Assembly (NCBI GenBank): GCA_943704425.1
Contig: CALSCP010001405.1
Span: 31,762-63,935 of the forward strand
DNA: 32,174 nt
Direction of reading: 5' to 3'
DNA from: Ministeria vibrans ATCC 50519
Taxonomy: Eukaryota > Opisthokonta > Filasterea
Below the pieces are notes generated by a model, which was not told where the DNA came from, did not search any database, and saw nothing but the letters and a program-made list of their open reading frames with translations. The translations under genes were made by a program, and so were the position numbers. Positions 16,209 through 26,199 of the stretch are shown here, piece by piece. Each line of letters begins with the position of its first letter. The stretch's first letter is position 1.

Positions 16209-16650
16209 GTTGCGTAGGGAATCTCTGCTAGGTTCTCAGGGGGATTCGGTGACAGGCACACCCTAAACTGAAAATTTCACGAAAATAGGCAAAAAAGAAA
16301 ATCAAAACGTCACTGGTATACGGAGTACCCGTGACTCGTGAAGATGTGGAAACGAGAAATGCAGCAAGCCTTTTGTTTTTCTCACCGTTTGCGAGAGAGC
16401 TTTTGTAAAGTCAACGCCGGATCACACAGTTGGTCCCTTGGATGACCCGACGACTCAAGGCTGCGATTTACTGTACTTACGGTGGAAGATGATAGTATGG
16501 AGTATAGTATCGTAAAGTATACTTTCGGCCAAATATCGAAAGTACGTAAAGAAAGTATGAAACGTAATAAAGTATCTATCAGTGAGTTTGGTTTCACATT
16601 TGAGTCAGTGATCAATTCAACTGCGCATAAAGTCGTGTGACACTGCTAAG
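16209..16650. other. Intergenic region upstream of the secreted glycine-rich protein
   Basis: About 440 nt without coding potential. It should contain the promoter of the minus-strand gene starting at 16208. It has many AGTAT motifs between about 16490 and 16575 and one perfect hairpin. Confidence 0.5.
16520..16544. repeat. Short inverted repeat (8-bp stem, 9-nt loop)
   Basis: TACTTTCG at 16520-16527 pairs with CGAAAGTA at 16537-16544 around the loop GCCAAATAT. It may be an operator-like site or chance. Confidence 0.6.
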
Positions 16651-16761
16651 ATGAGTGCTGACGCGGATGGGACGCACGCCTGGAACGCCGACGTGGCGTT
16701 TACCGAGACGCGCCGGCTCATGCACAGCTTGGCTTTCGGCTCCTCCCGCAAATTTAATTAA
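16651..16761 (+). CDS. Orphan coding fragment, 36 aa, possibly a histone-fold start
   Basis: A GC-rich open frame from an ATG inside AT-rich sequence: it contains FTETRRLMHSLAFGSSRK and stops at TAA in the AT-rich DNA that follows. GC content and amino-acid pattern look coding. The segment F-x-E-x-x-x-L-M-x-x-x-x-G weakly resembles the first helix of SPT3/TAF13 histone folds, but the match is too short to name. There is no GT donor at a suitable place, so the rest of a gene is not visible. It may be a broken gene end, a tiny gene or chance. Confidence 0.3.
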   Translation: MSADADGTHAWNADVAFTETRRLMHSLAFGSSRKFN

Positions 16762-16779
16762 AATAAACGAATACCAATA

Positions 16780-16880
16780 ATTCTAATAATAAAAAATTAA
16801 TAATAATAATTATTATTATTATTAATTATAATAATATTATTAATAATAATAAAAATAATATAATAATACTAATTCGCTGT
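16780..16880. repeat. AT-rich TAA/TTA palindromic tract
   Basis: Runs of TAA followed by TTA form near-perfect inverted repeats (around 16795-16860), able to fold into hairpins. It lies between the orphan fragment and the 3' end of the phospholipase C gene. Confidence 0.85.
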
Positions 16881-16941
16881 ACAATTAAAAGGTGGTCTCT
16901 CCTTCTTTTCCCTCTTCTTATCACTCTCCCTTTCTCGCTGC

Positions 16942-19900
16942 TCAAACATCATCAGAGGTCTGCCATCGTGAGATGAGCAACGCGACGCTCTTGCGCTTCT
17001 TCTCGAGACGTCCTCCCTCCTCCTCCTCGCTCATCTCCTCTTCGGTATTGGACGAGCGAGGTGCATCGTTCGACGAGTCGGCACTTCGCATCAAGCTGCT
17101 TGTGCGTCGCAGAAGCATCGACTGGCGCTGGCCAGGCGCGTGCTGATCAGCCGCAGCCGCCGACGAGCGTCGTCTCAGGCGTGCGTTGTACGCCGCCTCC
17201 TCCTGCACCGCTCGTTCTCGCTCCTCGTACATCTTGCGACGCTCACGAATCGGCAACTTCGCAATCTCCTCATCCGTGAGGTTTTTCTGACTGAGCGACG
17301 GCTCACTCGTGTCCGTCGCATCGCTTGTCCACTTGCGGCCGCCGTACAGGTCGGTCGACTCGTCCCCAGGGCCACCAATGCCATTCATCTCATCCATACT
17401 GTCGTGCACACGATCTTCATGGCCGTTTGTCGTCGTCATCGATGTAGACTCTGTGTCCTGCATCGAAATTATTGCCTCTACCGTAGATGTTGACTTTGGC
17501 AAACCAGGTGGCGAGCTTGCCTTGCGCATGTCCCCGTCGCCAACGCCATTGAGTGAACCAAATGCTGCGGGGCTGCTGGCGGTGCGCGTCTCCGGGAACG
17601 AGTTGTGTTCGAGGCGCGGCGAGAACGTTGGCGTCGCCGGTTGATCGTCGTCGTCGTAGAGCGACATCTGCGTCGTCGCGGTGGCGTTCACCTCGTCGTC
17701 CGCATCGCCGTCGAGTTGCGTGCGCTTGTACGTATCCGGCGACTTTTGCGCGTCGCCCGTCACGAGGATGTTGGGCTCGTCGCTGAGTGCCGCTTCACGT
17801 TGTTGAGACATCGTCTGCAGTGTCGCACGGTCAGCGTCGGCAAAGCCCTCCCCCCTGAGAATGCTCACTTCGGTCTCGCGACGCCCGCGCATCTGCTCGT
17901 CCTCCACAGCGCCCTCCAGAATGAGAGAAATACCGTGACGGAACTCTCGCGCCTGGTCGAGCGCCTCAAGCAGCTTCACGCGTGCCTCCACAATCTTGTT
18001 GCAGTTTTTGTTGTAGCCTTGGCGCACGCGCGCTCGCTTCTTCTGTTTGATACCAGTCGAGTCCAGGTGGACAGTCAGATCCGCCCGAGGCGCACTTGAG
18101 ATGTCGGAGGGGAACTCGGTGTTTGACGAGCTCTCGCCAATCACCGACGACGCCTGGGAGGTGCGCGTCGTCACAGCGTCCATCATGCTCGAGACGGGTC
18201 GGCGGAAAGTCATGATGCGTGTGGCATGCGTTTCAAACGCCGTTGTGATGGCCACGTCGCTAATGCAATGGTACAGCCTCTCGGCAAGATCTTCGCCGCT
18301 GGCGAGCAGTCGTTCCGCCGCAAGACTCAACTGGTTGAAGTGGTGCACAATGACCTCGGCGCGCTCGGTAGTCGACGAGTCGACAGCGTCACCTACCTGC
18401 GATAGACGCTTCGAACCGGGAAAGGGGCCATCGCCAAGTGAAAGAGAGCCCTTCATGGAGGCGTCCTCCATAATGTGGCGCAGACGGCGAGTCACCTTGC
18501 CGATACGAGCGTGCGGGGGCATGCGAGCAGCGTCGTAGAACTGCTCCTTGGCCGTGAGGAACTGGTCGCGCATGTCCACAGCCGACTGCAAGTTGCGAAG
18601 TTGCGCCTTGAAGTGCGCGTCAAGCGAAAACACGCCCACCGTCTCAAGCGTCTGCTGTGACTGCTTGTGCTTCTGAGCAAGCGCCAACAGCTCAATCTTC
18701 CCAAACGGTCGCTTCTTTTGCGTACCCTTGGCGAGGTGCAGTCGCTTGGCGAGGAACTCGGAGCTGCGACCACCCTCGGTGATGGTCACCTTGACAAACA
18801 GTGTCGCGTGCGTGAGAGGTTCGCTTCGCTCGTTCTCCAACTGGATGTGGCGGTAGCCCTGACGCAGACTTTCGAGAGGCAACGTAAATTGCCCGACAAA
18901 GTCGTTTGCCCCAAAGTTGGTGTCGACGACGGAGAAGCGAAGGAGCGCCAGCTCGGGCATGGCCACCTCGGCATGGAAGGTCTCCTCCCAGACGGGTCGG
19001 AAGCCGTTGCTGTTGACGGGTCGTGTGTGCCAGGTGATCGTGTCGCAGGGCAGTCCAAAGAGCTCAATGTTGACCAGCGGCGACACGACCTTGTTGCGTC
19101 CGCCGCCCACCTTGGGCAGCTGTTGTCCACTAATCACCTTGATGGTAACGTCCTGCATGGCGACACCCGCGAGTGGACCACGCATGGTCGGCGTGAATAC
19201 GGCGTTGGGGTCACGCATCAACTTTGGCTTCAGAATGTAGCCGCATCGGCCATTTTGCCTGAACTTTCCTTCGTTCATCTGAAGATAGAGCAATATTGGG
19301 TTATTTCAGAACCACGTGTGTTTCAGCGTATTTTACACTTTGTACCTGCATGTAGAGACCGGCCTTTTGGAAGTTAAGGGCAATGAGGTGACATCCAGCG
19401 TTCCAGGCGTCCTGAGGGTTGTAATTGCTCGAGTCGACACGGTAGCCAGCGGGGTAGGTGCGCGTAAACTGTCGCTTGTTAAGATCAACGATGCGTCTCC
19501 CATCACCACTGTACGCCAGCTTGCGAATCTGACCCTCTGAGAACGAGTGGATCACGTAATACTTGCAATTGGTCCTGCTTTCCTCGAACGACTTGAACGC
19601 CTTCACCTGTGTGATTCAGATAGCAAGGGAAGGAGAGGAGGAGGAAAGAACAAAGTGGTATAAAGAGGTGAAAAAAAAGAACGAAGGATAAGAGAAAAAA
19701 CAAAGAAATAGAGAGAAGGAAGAAGTGAGAAAGAAGACAGCAAAAACAATGGTCAGCGACCAATTTTCAATCGACACTATTTTTGATTTTTCTTTCTCTT
19801 GCCTGCACATAGTTGATCAGATCCGAAAGCTCACGCGCCACCTTGATCTTCTTTTTCTTCTTCTACAGAGTGATGATGGATCATGTTATTGTTAAGATAA

Positions 19901-20513
19901 TTAGGCAGAATTAATATTTAAATACGTTACCTTGTCGCGCTTAAACGAGTCCTTGCGTTCCTTTTTGCCCTTCTCGGTAATCTCGCGCACGTCGTCTTCG
20001 TCGTCTTCGGACACCTCGTCGTCGTCATCGTCGCCGTCGACAAAGTCCTTGGGTGGCAATTTGCGATGCTTGAGCAGAATCTTGTTCTTGAGCGATTCAG
20101 GCGACGGCAGAAACTCCTTGCTCTCGTCCACCTCGGGCACATCGAGCATCACCCCAAACTCGCGTTTCATGCACTCCGCCATAAACCGCTACAATAAAAC
20201 AAGTATAATGTTGAGCACGCCAAGGTCAAGCAAATAATAATAATAAAAACGCCATAGTGCATACTTGTTGGTCGACAGAGCAATGGTTTTCGAGGGAAAG
20301 CACAAGTGGGTAAGAGGAGGTGCGGAAGGCGTAGCGGGCAATGGTGGCGACCACATCGGCAAAGAGAATTTTGGTGGTGAGAGTGTGTCCGTGATAGATT
20401 ATAGGAATGCCGTCGTCGCCATCCCAACAGTCCAGCTCGACACAGCGACAGCCTATCACAATAGAGGAGAAGACGTATCAGAATTATAATTATAATTATA
20501 ATAATAATAATTA

Positions 20514-20548
<35 letters not shown>

Positions 20549-23492
20549 TTGCGTTTGTCTGGTTCGCAATTGAGTGGAGTGGTACCCTTCAAGAGAGCGC
20601 GCTTGTACGCCTCGACCGAGGAGCGACCTTTGAGTTGGCCTTCCATGAGGTAGGTATTGTGGGAGGAAGACACAAAGTAGCTGCTGAGCGGTTGGTCCAT
20701 GTCTTGATGAATGACGTCGTGCTCGGGATTGAAAATGTCGTTCATAGGGTCCAACATAAAGTCTGAGAACCCTTGCAACGTAAAGAACCCCTCGCGACGT
20801 CCTTCTTCGTCCGGCTCGTATTTGTCGATCAAATTCTGTACAAGAAAAATTCGAAAAAATTAATGTCAAAAAAAAAGAAAAAAAGAAAACACACACACAC
20901 GCCTTACCTTGCATTGCTTGAGAGTGATGTTGTCAAATCCTTGCTCGAGATCAAGAAAGCGATGGAATGCGGCAGCACTGAGAATGTCGCTGTCGGACTC
21001 GCCTTCGTACTGCTGCATGATGGCACGGAGTTCGCGACGCTCGCTGATGGTGGCGTATAGACGGGAAAATTGCTCCAGATCAAGTTCGTTCTCGCCGTCG
21101 TCGCCCTCCTGGATCTCGTCACGGAAGAACTGCTTGATTTTCATCTTCAGCTGCCGCACGTCCAAGCCGAGGTTCATGTCGTTGAGAAATGTGGTGATTT
21201 CTTTCGAGTCGAGTTTGCCGCTCTGATCGGCGTCTGCGCTCACAAATGCCTCCTACAAGCAATAATTATAATAAAGATTAATATAATTTAAAACGGTATC
21301 TTTTCTGTGTCTTTCAAAATCAAAGTAATAGAAAGAGAGAAAGGAGAGGGAAGAAACAAAGTGATAGACAGAGAAAGGAGGGGGAAAGAAACAAAGTGAT
21401 AGAGAAACAAAGTGATAGAGAGAGAAAGGAGGGGAAAAGAAACAAAGTGATAGAGAAACAAAGTGATAGAGAGAGAAAGGAGGGGAAAAGAAACAAAGTG
21501 ATAGAGAAAGGAGGGGGAAAGAAACAAAGTGATAGAGAAACAAAGTGATAGAGAGAGAAAGGAGGGGAAAAGAATCAAAGTGATAGAGAAAGGAGGGGGA
21601 AAAAAACAAAGTGATAGAGAAAACTGAGACGGGGTACAAATGTACAACGCAAGTACAGGACGACAAAAATAAAAGAAGAAGCGGACCTGAATTTTGTGTG
21701 TGATTTGAGGACGACGTGTGGCCTTGTCACCGTGGGGAATGAGGTAGGCGAGACCGGTTGTCCAGTCATTGAAGTCGGATTGGTTGGCGGCAATGAGACT
21801 GAGCGTGTCGTACTCACCACCGTACACAATGCTAAAGCAGAGGTGTTCCATTGGCTCCAGATCCTTGCGCGTGTCAAACGCTGGGCTGTGCAATCCAATG
21901 CGCATTTCCTTGACCTGGGGAGGTTTCGCATGCAAAGGTAGATGATATAATGAGACAAGAAAACGAAACAACCGTGGATGATTGAGTACCTCGGCAATCA
22001 TGAGCTTGTGCTTGTTGGGATCTTTGCTCGAGCTTCCCCCCTCGGCCTCCCACCGGATAGTCGTCAGATCGGGTGCCAAGTAGAACGTGTACGACTTGTC
22101 CTTCTTTTTTCTTCGTGCCAATGTAAAGTACGATCCAGACTACACAAGGCGATATTAATTATTATTATTATTGCTTTTTTTTAAAAGAAAAACAAACAAA
22201 AAAACAACCAAACAAACACACACACTCCACACACTCTCCCGTAATACATACCAACATGACACTGAGCGAGTCGCTAAAGCCCGTGACGAGATGCTGCAGG
22301 CCGGTCGTCCAGTTTTTGTAGTCAGCAATGTTCTCAGCAATCAGATCGAGCGTCTCGAAATTGTCACCTGCAGACAAGGGAGTCAGTCGTGATGAAGAGA
22401 TAATGTACAACACGCACCGTAGATAAGGGAGAAGGAGAGATGTTCGAGATGGTTCCACTTTGCCTTGTGAAAAGCGACGGTGTTCTGGCCCTGTCGAATG
22501 AACCTAAATACAAGGCACAAGAAAGTGTGTCAGGCACGCATACACTGCATGGCGCATCGTACTTGACGTCGGCAAGGTAGATTCGTGACTCGAGCGGCTT
22601 CTTGGTGGGAAGCCAGGTGATGTAAGTGAGGTCTTCACTGAGAAGAAAGGTTCGTTGGTAGTGCTTCTTGGGACGCACTTTCATCATTTGCGTGCCCGAT
22701 TTCATGGCTGTCAGCGACGTGTTAAAGGCGGAGATGAGATGCACCAGACCTTTCGTCCATGCGTCAAAGTGTGTCTACAGTAACAGGAGAAACCCGGCAA
22801 AAATAAATAAAAGAGTGTGTAAAAATGAAAAATAAAATAATAAAATTCTTAATAATAATTATTATTAATGAAAAAATTATAATAACAACAAGAACAATAC
22901 AATAAGAATAATAACAATAGCAATTAATTTAATACTAGTAATAAAAAACATTCATAATACAATAAAAAAGACGTATTATTAATAAAATGTACCACATCCT
23001 CGGCGAACAAGTCGAGTGGCTCAGTATCGTTGTTGAAGAACACGGTAAACGACAGCTCGTTCTACAGGAACAACAAGTACACACGTACGTTAATTTTGTC
23101 ACTCTTGCCGATGTACTTCCACGTGTACACTCAGACGTGTCTCAATTCGCACCTTGTCTGCTACAGGTTCGACGCACTCGCGAAACGCTTCGGTAGACTG
23201 ACCGATCACCACCTGCGTGAAAAATAAAAAGAAAGTTTGAGAGAAGAAAAGAAAACAAGGGTCCTGTGAGCTACACCTCTCGGATGTCGGCGACAAGCAT
23301 TTTGCTCTCTTTGAATTTCTTCTTGGACGGTTCCCATCGAATGGACGTGAGATCGTCAGAGAGAAAGTAGGTGCGCGGGTAGATCTTCTTGGGTCGCACT
23401 TTGACGAGTGGCGACCCCGACTGCATGATGCTCAGGATATCAGTCATCTCTTGGCCAAGTGCAGTGGACGCGGCAAACTCCGAAAGACCCTC
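16942..23492 (-). CDS. Phosphoinositide phospholipase C with tandem PH domains; 5' end not found
   Basis: Fifteen minus-strand exons: 23492-23277, 23212-23153, 23061-22993, 22774-22563, 22503-22418, 22367-22252, 22139-21990, 21914-21687, 21252-20908, 20835-20586, 20452-20265, 20188-19931, 19862-19803, 19606-19346, 19278-16942. They give 1611 aa, all in phase. The first exon begins at an acceptor inside the last helix of a PH-like unit (EGLSEF), so earlier exons should exist. Three full PH-like repeats follow (about 27-130, 140-245, 254-375), each with K-x-Y-x-R/F-F-x-L-x-x-D-L-T-x-I-x-W. An EF-hand comes next (loop [12 protein letters not shown], 386-397). The X domain has all catalytic residues (His553, Asn554, Glu583, Asp585, His598, Glu632). 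An acidic X-Y linker, the Y domain ([14 protein letters not shown]), a C2 domain from about 880 and a tail of roughly 500 residues complete it. It should hydrolyse PI(4,5)P2 to IP3 and diacylglycerol under calcium control. Confidence 0.94.
19607..19802 (-). other. GC-AG intron in the phospholipase C gene
   Basis: The donor reads CAG|GCAAGA and the acceptor ACACAG|GTGAAG. Using GC keeps the residue spacing of PLC-delta between the LSD..I.Y helix and the Y-domain core. A GTGCAG donor six nt earlier would remove two residues. Two diverged copies of the CTATCACTTTG minisatellite lie inside, on the sense strand. Confidence 0.75.
20483..20548. repeat. TAAT / ATT microsatellite with internal symmetry
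   Basis: TTATAA units, then (TAA)n turning into (TTA)n and TCATTA units, within the intron that splits the X domain (20453-20585). Confidence 0.9.
21315..21630 (-). repeat. Minisatellite array, about 11 copies of CTATCACTTTG (sense)
   Basis: On the plus strand CAAAGTGATAG recurs at 21357, 21392, 21408, 21443, 21459, 21494, 21525, 21541, 21576 and 21607, with a variant at 21321. Copies are separated by AGAAACAAAG or by GAGAAAGGAGGGGAAAAGA spacers, giving two alternating unit lengths (about 16 and 31-35 nt). The array fills the intron between the PH repeats and the EF-hand exon. In the gene's sense orientation it is pyrimidine-rich. Confidence 0.97.
22800..22990. other. AT-rich intron of the phospholipase C gene
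   Basis: This intron (22775-22992) is almost entirely A, T and AAT/ATT units, including a short TAATAATAATTATTATTA palindrome near 22850. No other feature is visible. Confidence 0.6.
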
Positions 23493-23860
23493 CTACGTAA
23501 AGAAGGAACATTAAAAATATAATAATAATAATTATTATAGAGAAAGACAAAGATGAATAGTGGCGCTGCTGTAGAGGCGGACAGCGAAGGAGAGCAAAAC
23601 CAAGTCAAAGAACGCTCCAAACCACAATGCATGTGCACAACTTCCGGTGAATTGGCACAAGGAAGAGGCAATTACGGGCGAAAATTGCCCTTTTCGAACG
23701 ACATCAAAGGACACGAGAGACAGAGGCAGCGCGGTTCAGTGGGTGTCAAGGCGACGGTAGATCTGGGCGTTCAATGGAATGCTGAAGAGGCAGCGAAGCA
23801 GGAAGGTCGCGGAGAAAACTCCCAGATGCAGCAGGAGCAAAAGGGAGTTGTTCAAGCGAG
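23493..23860. other. Unassigned stretch between phospholipase C and MATH exons
   Basis: If the flanking exons belonged to one gene, this would be intron, but the phases do not fit: the MATH exon ends in phase 1 and the PLC exon starts in phase 0. The missing PH exon and the end of the MATH domain are not found here in any frame. A plus-strand open frame from 23553 to the poly-A tract looks non-coding. Confidence 0.4.

Positions 23861-23891
<31 letters not shown>
23861..23891 (+). repeat. Poly-A tract (31) followed by CGTG
   Basis: Lies between the last visible MATH exon and the first visible phospholipase C exon. It is followed by CGTGAGATCG and then a (TAA)n run at about 23928-23960. Confidence 0.95.
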
Positions 23892-23892
<1 letters not shown>

Positions 23893-23927
23893 GTGAGATC
23901 GAATAAATGGCAGCAAAACATAAGAAA

Positions 23928-23961
<34 letters not shown>

Positions 23962-23970
23962 TCAATGTAC

Positions 23971-24862
23971 CTTTGGCAAAGTGTTCGCCAGTGCTACTAA
24001 TGGCACGGATTTGGAACTGGACAAACTTTTGCCAGCCGCGAGGGGCCTTTTCCTTGTCTGAAAGACAAAAAAAAAGCAAGTGAGTGAAGAGTGAGACAGA
24101 ATTGGCTTGTGGTACCTTTGCGCTCAATGAAGAGAGAGAATTCACTGTGTTGGTTGACGCGGTTTCCTCGAGGGAACGCCATCAGTCGCCTGAAGAGCGA
24201 AATTCACAAACATGAACTTTAATACACAACAAAACGTATTAGACTACTCAATAATTACCATGGATCTCCGTCAATGATCACATCTGAGCTGTAGATTTTG
24301 TTCTCGCTGTGGTCGAGTCCCTCCACCTCCCACACGAGTTCACCACGAGCGACTTCTTCATCGTCCTAAAGTTCACACAGACAGACACACACACACACGT
24401 TAGATATAATAATAGAAAAATTAGATGAAATGGATTGGTTCCTCTCCTCAAGTCTCATGTGAGACTGAACACTAAAACTGAACAGTAATTCCCTTGAATC
24501 CTCCTGTCGATGGTGTCGTCAACACTCGTCAACTTGATTCTTTTCCTTTTTTTGATTGCTCATTGATCGACCCAACTCCAACACAACACTCATCACACTT
24601 TCGCGAACTGAGTGTGTTTCGCGTACCGAAAACTTCTCCATCCATTTCAGCGGATCCACCTTCTCTGCGACAGCAGCATCGCCTACATAGAAGAGAGCGG
24701 GCAGGGTGTGAGCTCCACATGCGCCAACAGAGAGCGAAAAGTGCAATTTTGGAGGAACAGTGCAACGTTGAAACCTGTTGCATAAGATTCCGTCTCCACC
24801 ACTTTCACTGCGTCCATCTCAACATCACTATCCCCACTCTCGATCACATCCACGTTGCCCAT
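23971..24862 (-). CDS. MATH-domain protein, 5' exons only; probable USP7-type N-terminus
   Basis: Five exons on the minus strand, 24862-24775, 24682-24627, 24365-24259, 24189-24116 and 24057-23971, give 137 codons in frame. The protein starts MGNVDVIESGDSDVEMDAVK, an acidic leader. A MATH/TRAF-like domain follows: GELVWEVEGL (about 56-65), YSSDVIIDGDPWRLMAFPRG (73-92), SEFSLFI and RGWQKFVQFQIRAI (115-128). This is the pattern of USP7 and plant UBP12/13 MATH domains. The domain is incomplete: the final strands (the usual W-G-F...G-Y/F-L-x-D region) are missing. No continuing exon is found before the phospholipase C exons, and reading through the last donor gives only Leu/Phe runs to a stop at 23852. 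It may be the missing N-terminus of the USP7 gene, displaced by the assembly, or a separate short gene. Confidence 0.75.
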
Positions 24863-24894
24863 GGTGGTCAGATCAGTCGATGTGTTGTCACAAA

Positions 24895-25199
24895 CACTCA
24901 AATGTAACGAGAAAGAAAAAAAAACTGCTTTCGAATGAAATTGAGCTTCCACGCAGACTGATCGCGTTTTTAAGTATCGTTCCATTCGCATCTTAGTAGA
25001 GCGTAGTTCACCGCAGCAGTGAGGCCAAGTGGGGAGTTGCAAGCATTGAAAGTATTTTTTCTCTCTATCTGTCTCTCTCTCTCTCTCTTTGGGGATCGAA
25101 ACAGGTCAAGACGACCAGTAGTAATGGCGTGGGAGCTGTGTACAGCACACGTGGACAGTACAGCGGGCATACGGAGGCCGCGTAGGGCGGGAAAGGCGC
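24895..25199. other. Spacer upstream of the MATH exons
   Basis: About 300 nt with a short CT/AG run near 25074-25090. It probably includes the promoter of the minus-strand MATH gene. No supported coding sequence is visible. Confidence 0.4.
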
Positions 25200-25451
25200 T
25201 TAAACAAACGGAGTAGGATGCGATGCGAAACGAAACTTCCCCTGCACAAAAAAAGACACCGCGGACGAAGTGCACAGCGTCGCGTCAGAGTACATGTGTA
25301 CACACGGACTGGCCATGGCAGTGGGCGTGGCGACCGAACAGGAGAGGGGGCCAAGCGAGAAGAACACGATGTTTCGAACAAGGCCAACCATCTGCTCTCA
25401 GGGCCAGCAGGGTGTCGAGGCAGTGCACGTGAGTAAGAGGAGGAGGAGGAG

Positions 25452-25540
<89 letters not shown>

Positions 25541-25760
25541 CTAACAATTCAACACTTCGTTCAAATCTGTCTCACCTGCTGGCGCGCTCTTGTCATCAGT
25601 TTGTGCCATTGCTGGGCGACCACGTCCTTTGAAGAATTTCCGCAGCCTGCCAGTTTGTTCAAAAATCTGATTAAAAAAAAGCAGTCAATCTTTCTCAATC
25701 TGATCAGTAGAAGAAAAGTGTTAAGTGACGCTCACTAAAACAGCTCAAAACAACCATCAT
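25200..25760 (-). CDS. Candidate three-exon microprotein gene (45 aa)
   Basis: Minus-strand exons 25760-25736, 25646-25576 and 25241-25200 join in frame (phases 1 and 0) into a 45-residue protein. It begins MMVVLSCFSCGNSSKDVVAQ, continues QWHKLMTRARQQ and ends in FASHPTPFV. Splice sites are good: donor A|GTGAGC, acceptor GGCAG|GC, donor CAG|GTGAGA, and acceptor TTTTTTTGTGCAG|GG. The middle exon is clearly more GC-rich and coding-like than its surroundings. An alternative acceptor at 25668 would extend it upstream. Intron 2 carries a long pyrimidine-rich CT microsatellite on the sense strand. No family was recognised. It may instead be part of a larger gene. Confidence 0.35.
25456..25535. repeat. 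(AG)n dinucleotide microsatellite
   Basis: About 40 AG units on the plus strand, read as CT on the minus strand, inside intron 2 of the candidate microprotein gene. Confidence 0.97.
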
Positions 25761-26035
25761 TCATCGAGGCAATTTATTAACTTATTAAGACAATTTATTA
25801 AATATCAAGATACCGAGTGCAGAAGCATCGAGAGGGAGCAAAACTAATTTAATTTGGACAGACTCTCAAGTGACACAATAACAATAAGAAAATAAAATAC
25901 TTATAGAGAATCGAGAGGTACTCAATGTCAAAACAAGGCTATCTATATACACAACAAAGAGCAGCGCAATACTTCCACCGTAGACTCTAAGAACCAGATA
26001 CACCATAGCCTATTTGTCAGTGAGTGTGACACTGA

Positions 26036-26075
<40 letters not shown>

Positions 26076-26199
26076 TGTTACAAGTTAAGAACCTTTAACC
26101 AAACTGTACTATTAAATCAGAAATTGTATAGTCGGTGGTGGCCTCTTAAGAGAGAACGATTGGTCAAAATAAAGAATAAAACAGAGATGAATAATGTAT
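25761..26199. other. AT-rich intergenic region with (CA)18
   Basis: There is no open frame with coding character. A (CA)n run occupies 26037-26073. It holds the 3' UTR of the secreted protein gene ending at 26200 (minus) and upstream sequence of the candidate microprotein gene. TTTATT, a minus-strand AATAAA, occurs near 25770 and 25790. Confidence 0.6.

Noticed and set aside
21253..21686. CRISPR-like array from the regular repeats in the PLC intron
   Set aside because: Units are short, directly tandem, purine/pyrimidine-biased, with no unique spacers, and lie in a eukaryotic intron: a minisatellite.
23553..23906. Plus-strand 117-codon frame ending in poly-Lys
   Set aside because: Ends by reading through the poly-A tract and resembles no family; kept only as unassigned sequence.
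16942..24862. A single MATH-PH-PH-PH-PLC fusion gene
   Set aside because: The last MATH exon ends in phase 1 and the first PLC exon starts in phase 0. The rest of the MATH domain and the start of the first PH unit are both missing, and no bridging exon is found.
25223..25632. Plus-strand frames around the AG repeat
   Set aside because: Overlapping frames in all phases with Arg-Glu repeats; composition suggests non-coding DNA, and the minus strand has better splice-supported exons.
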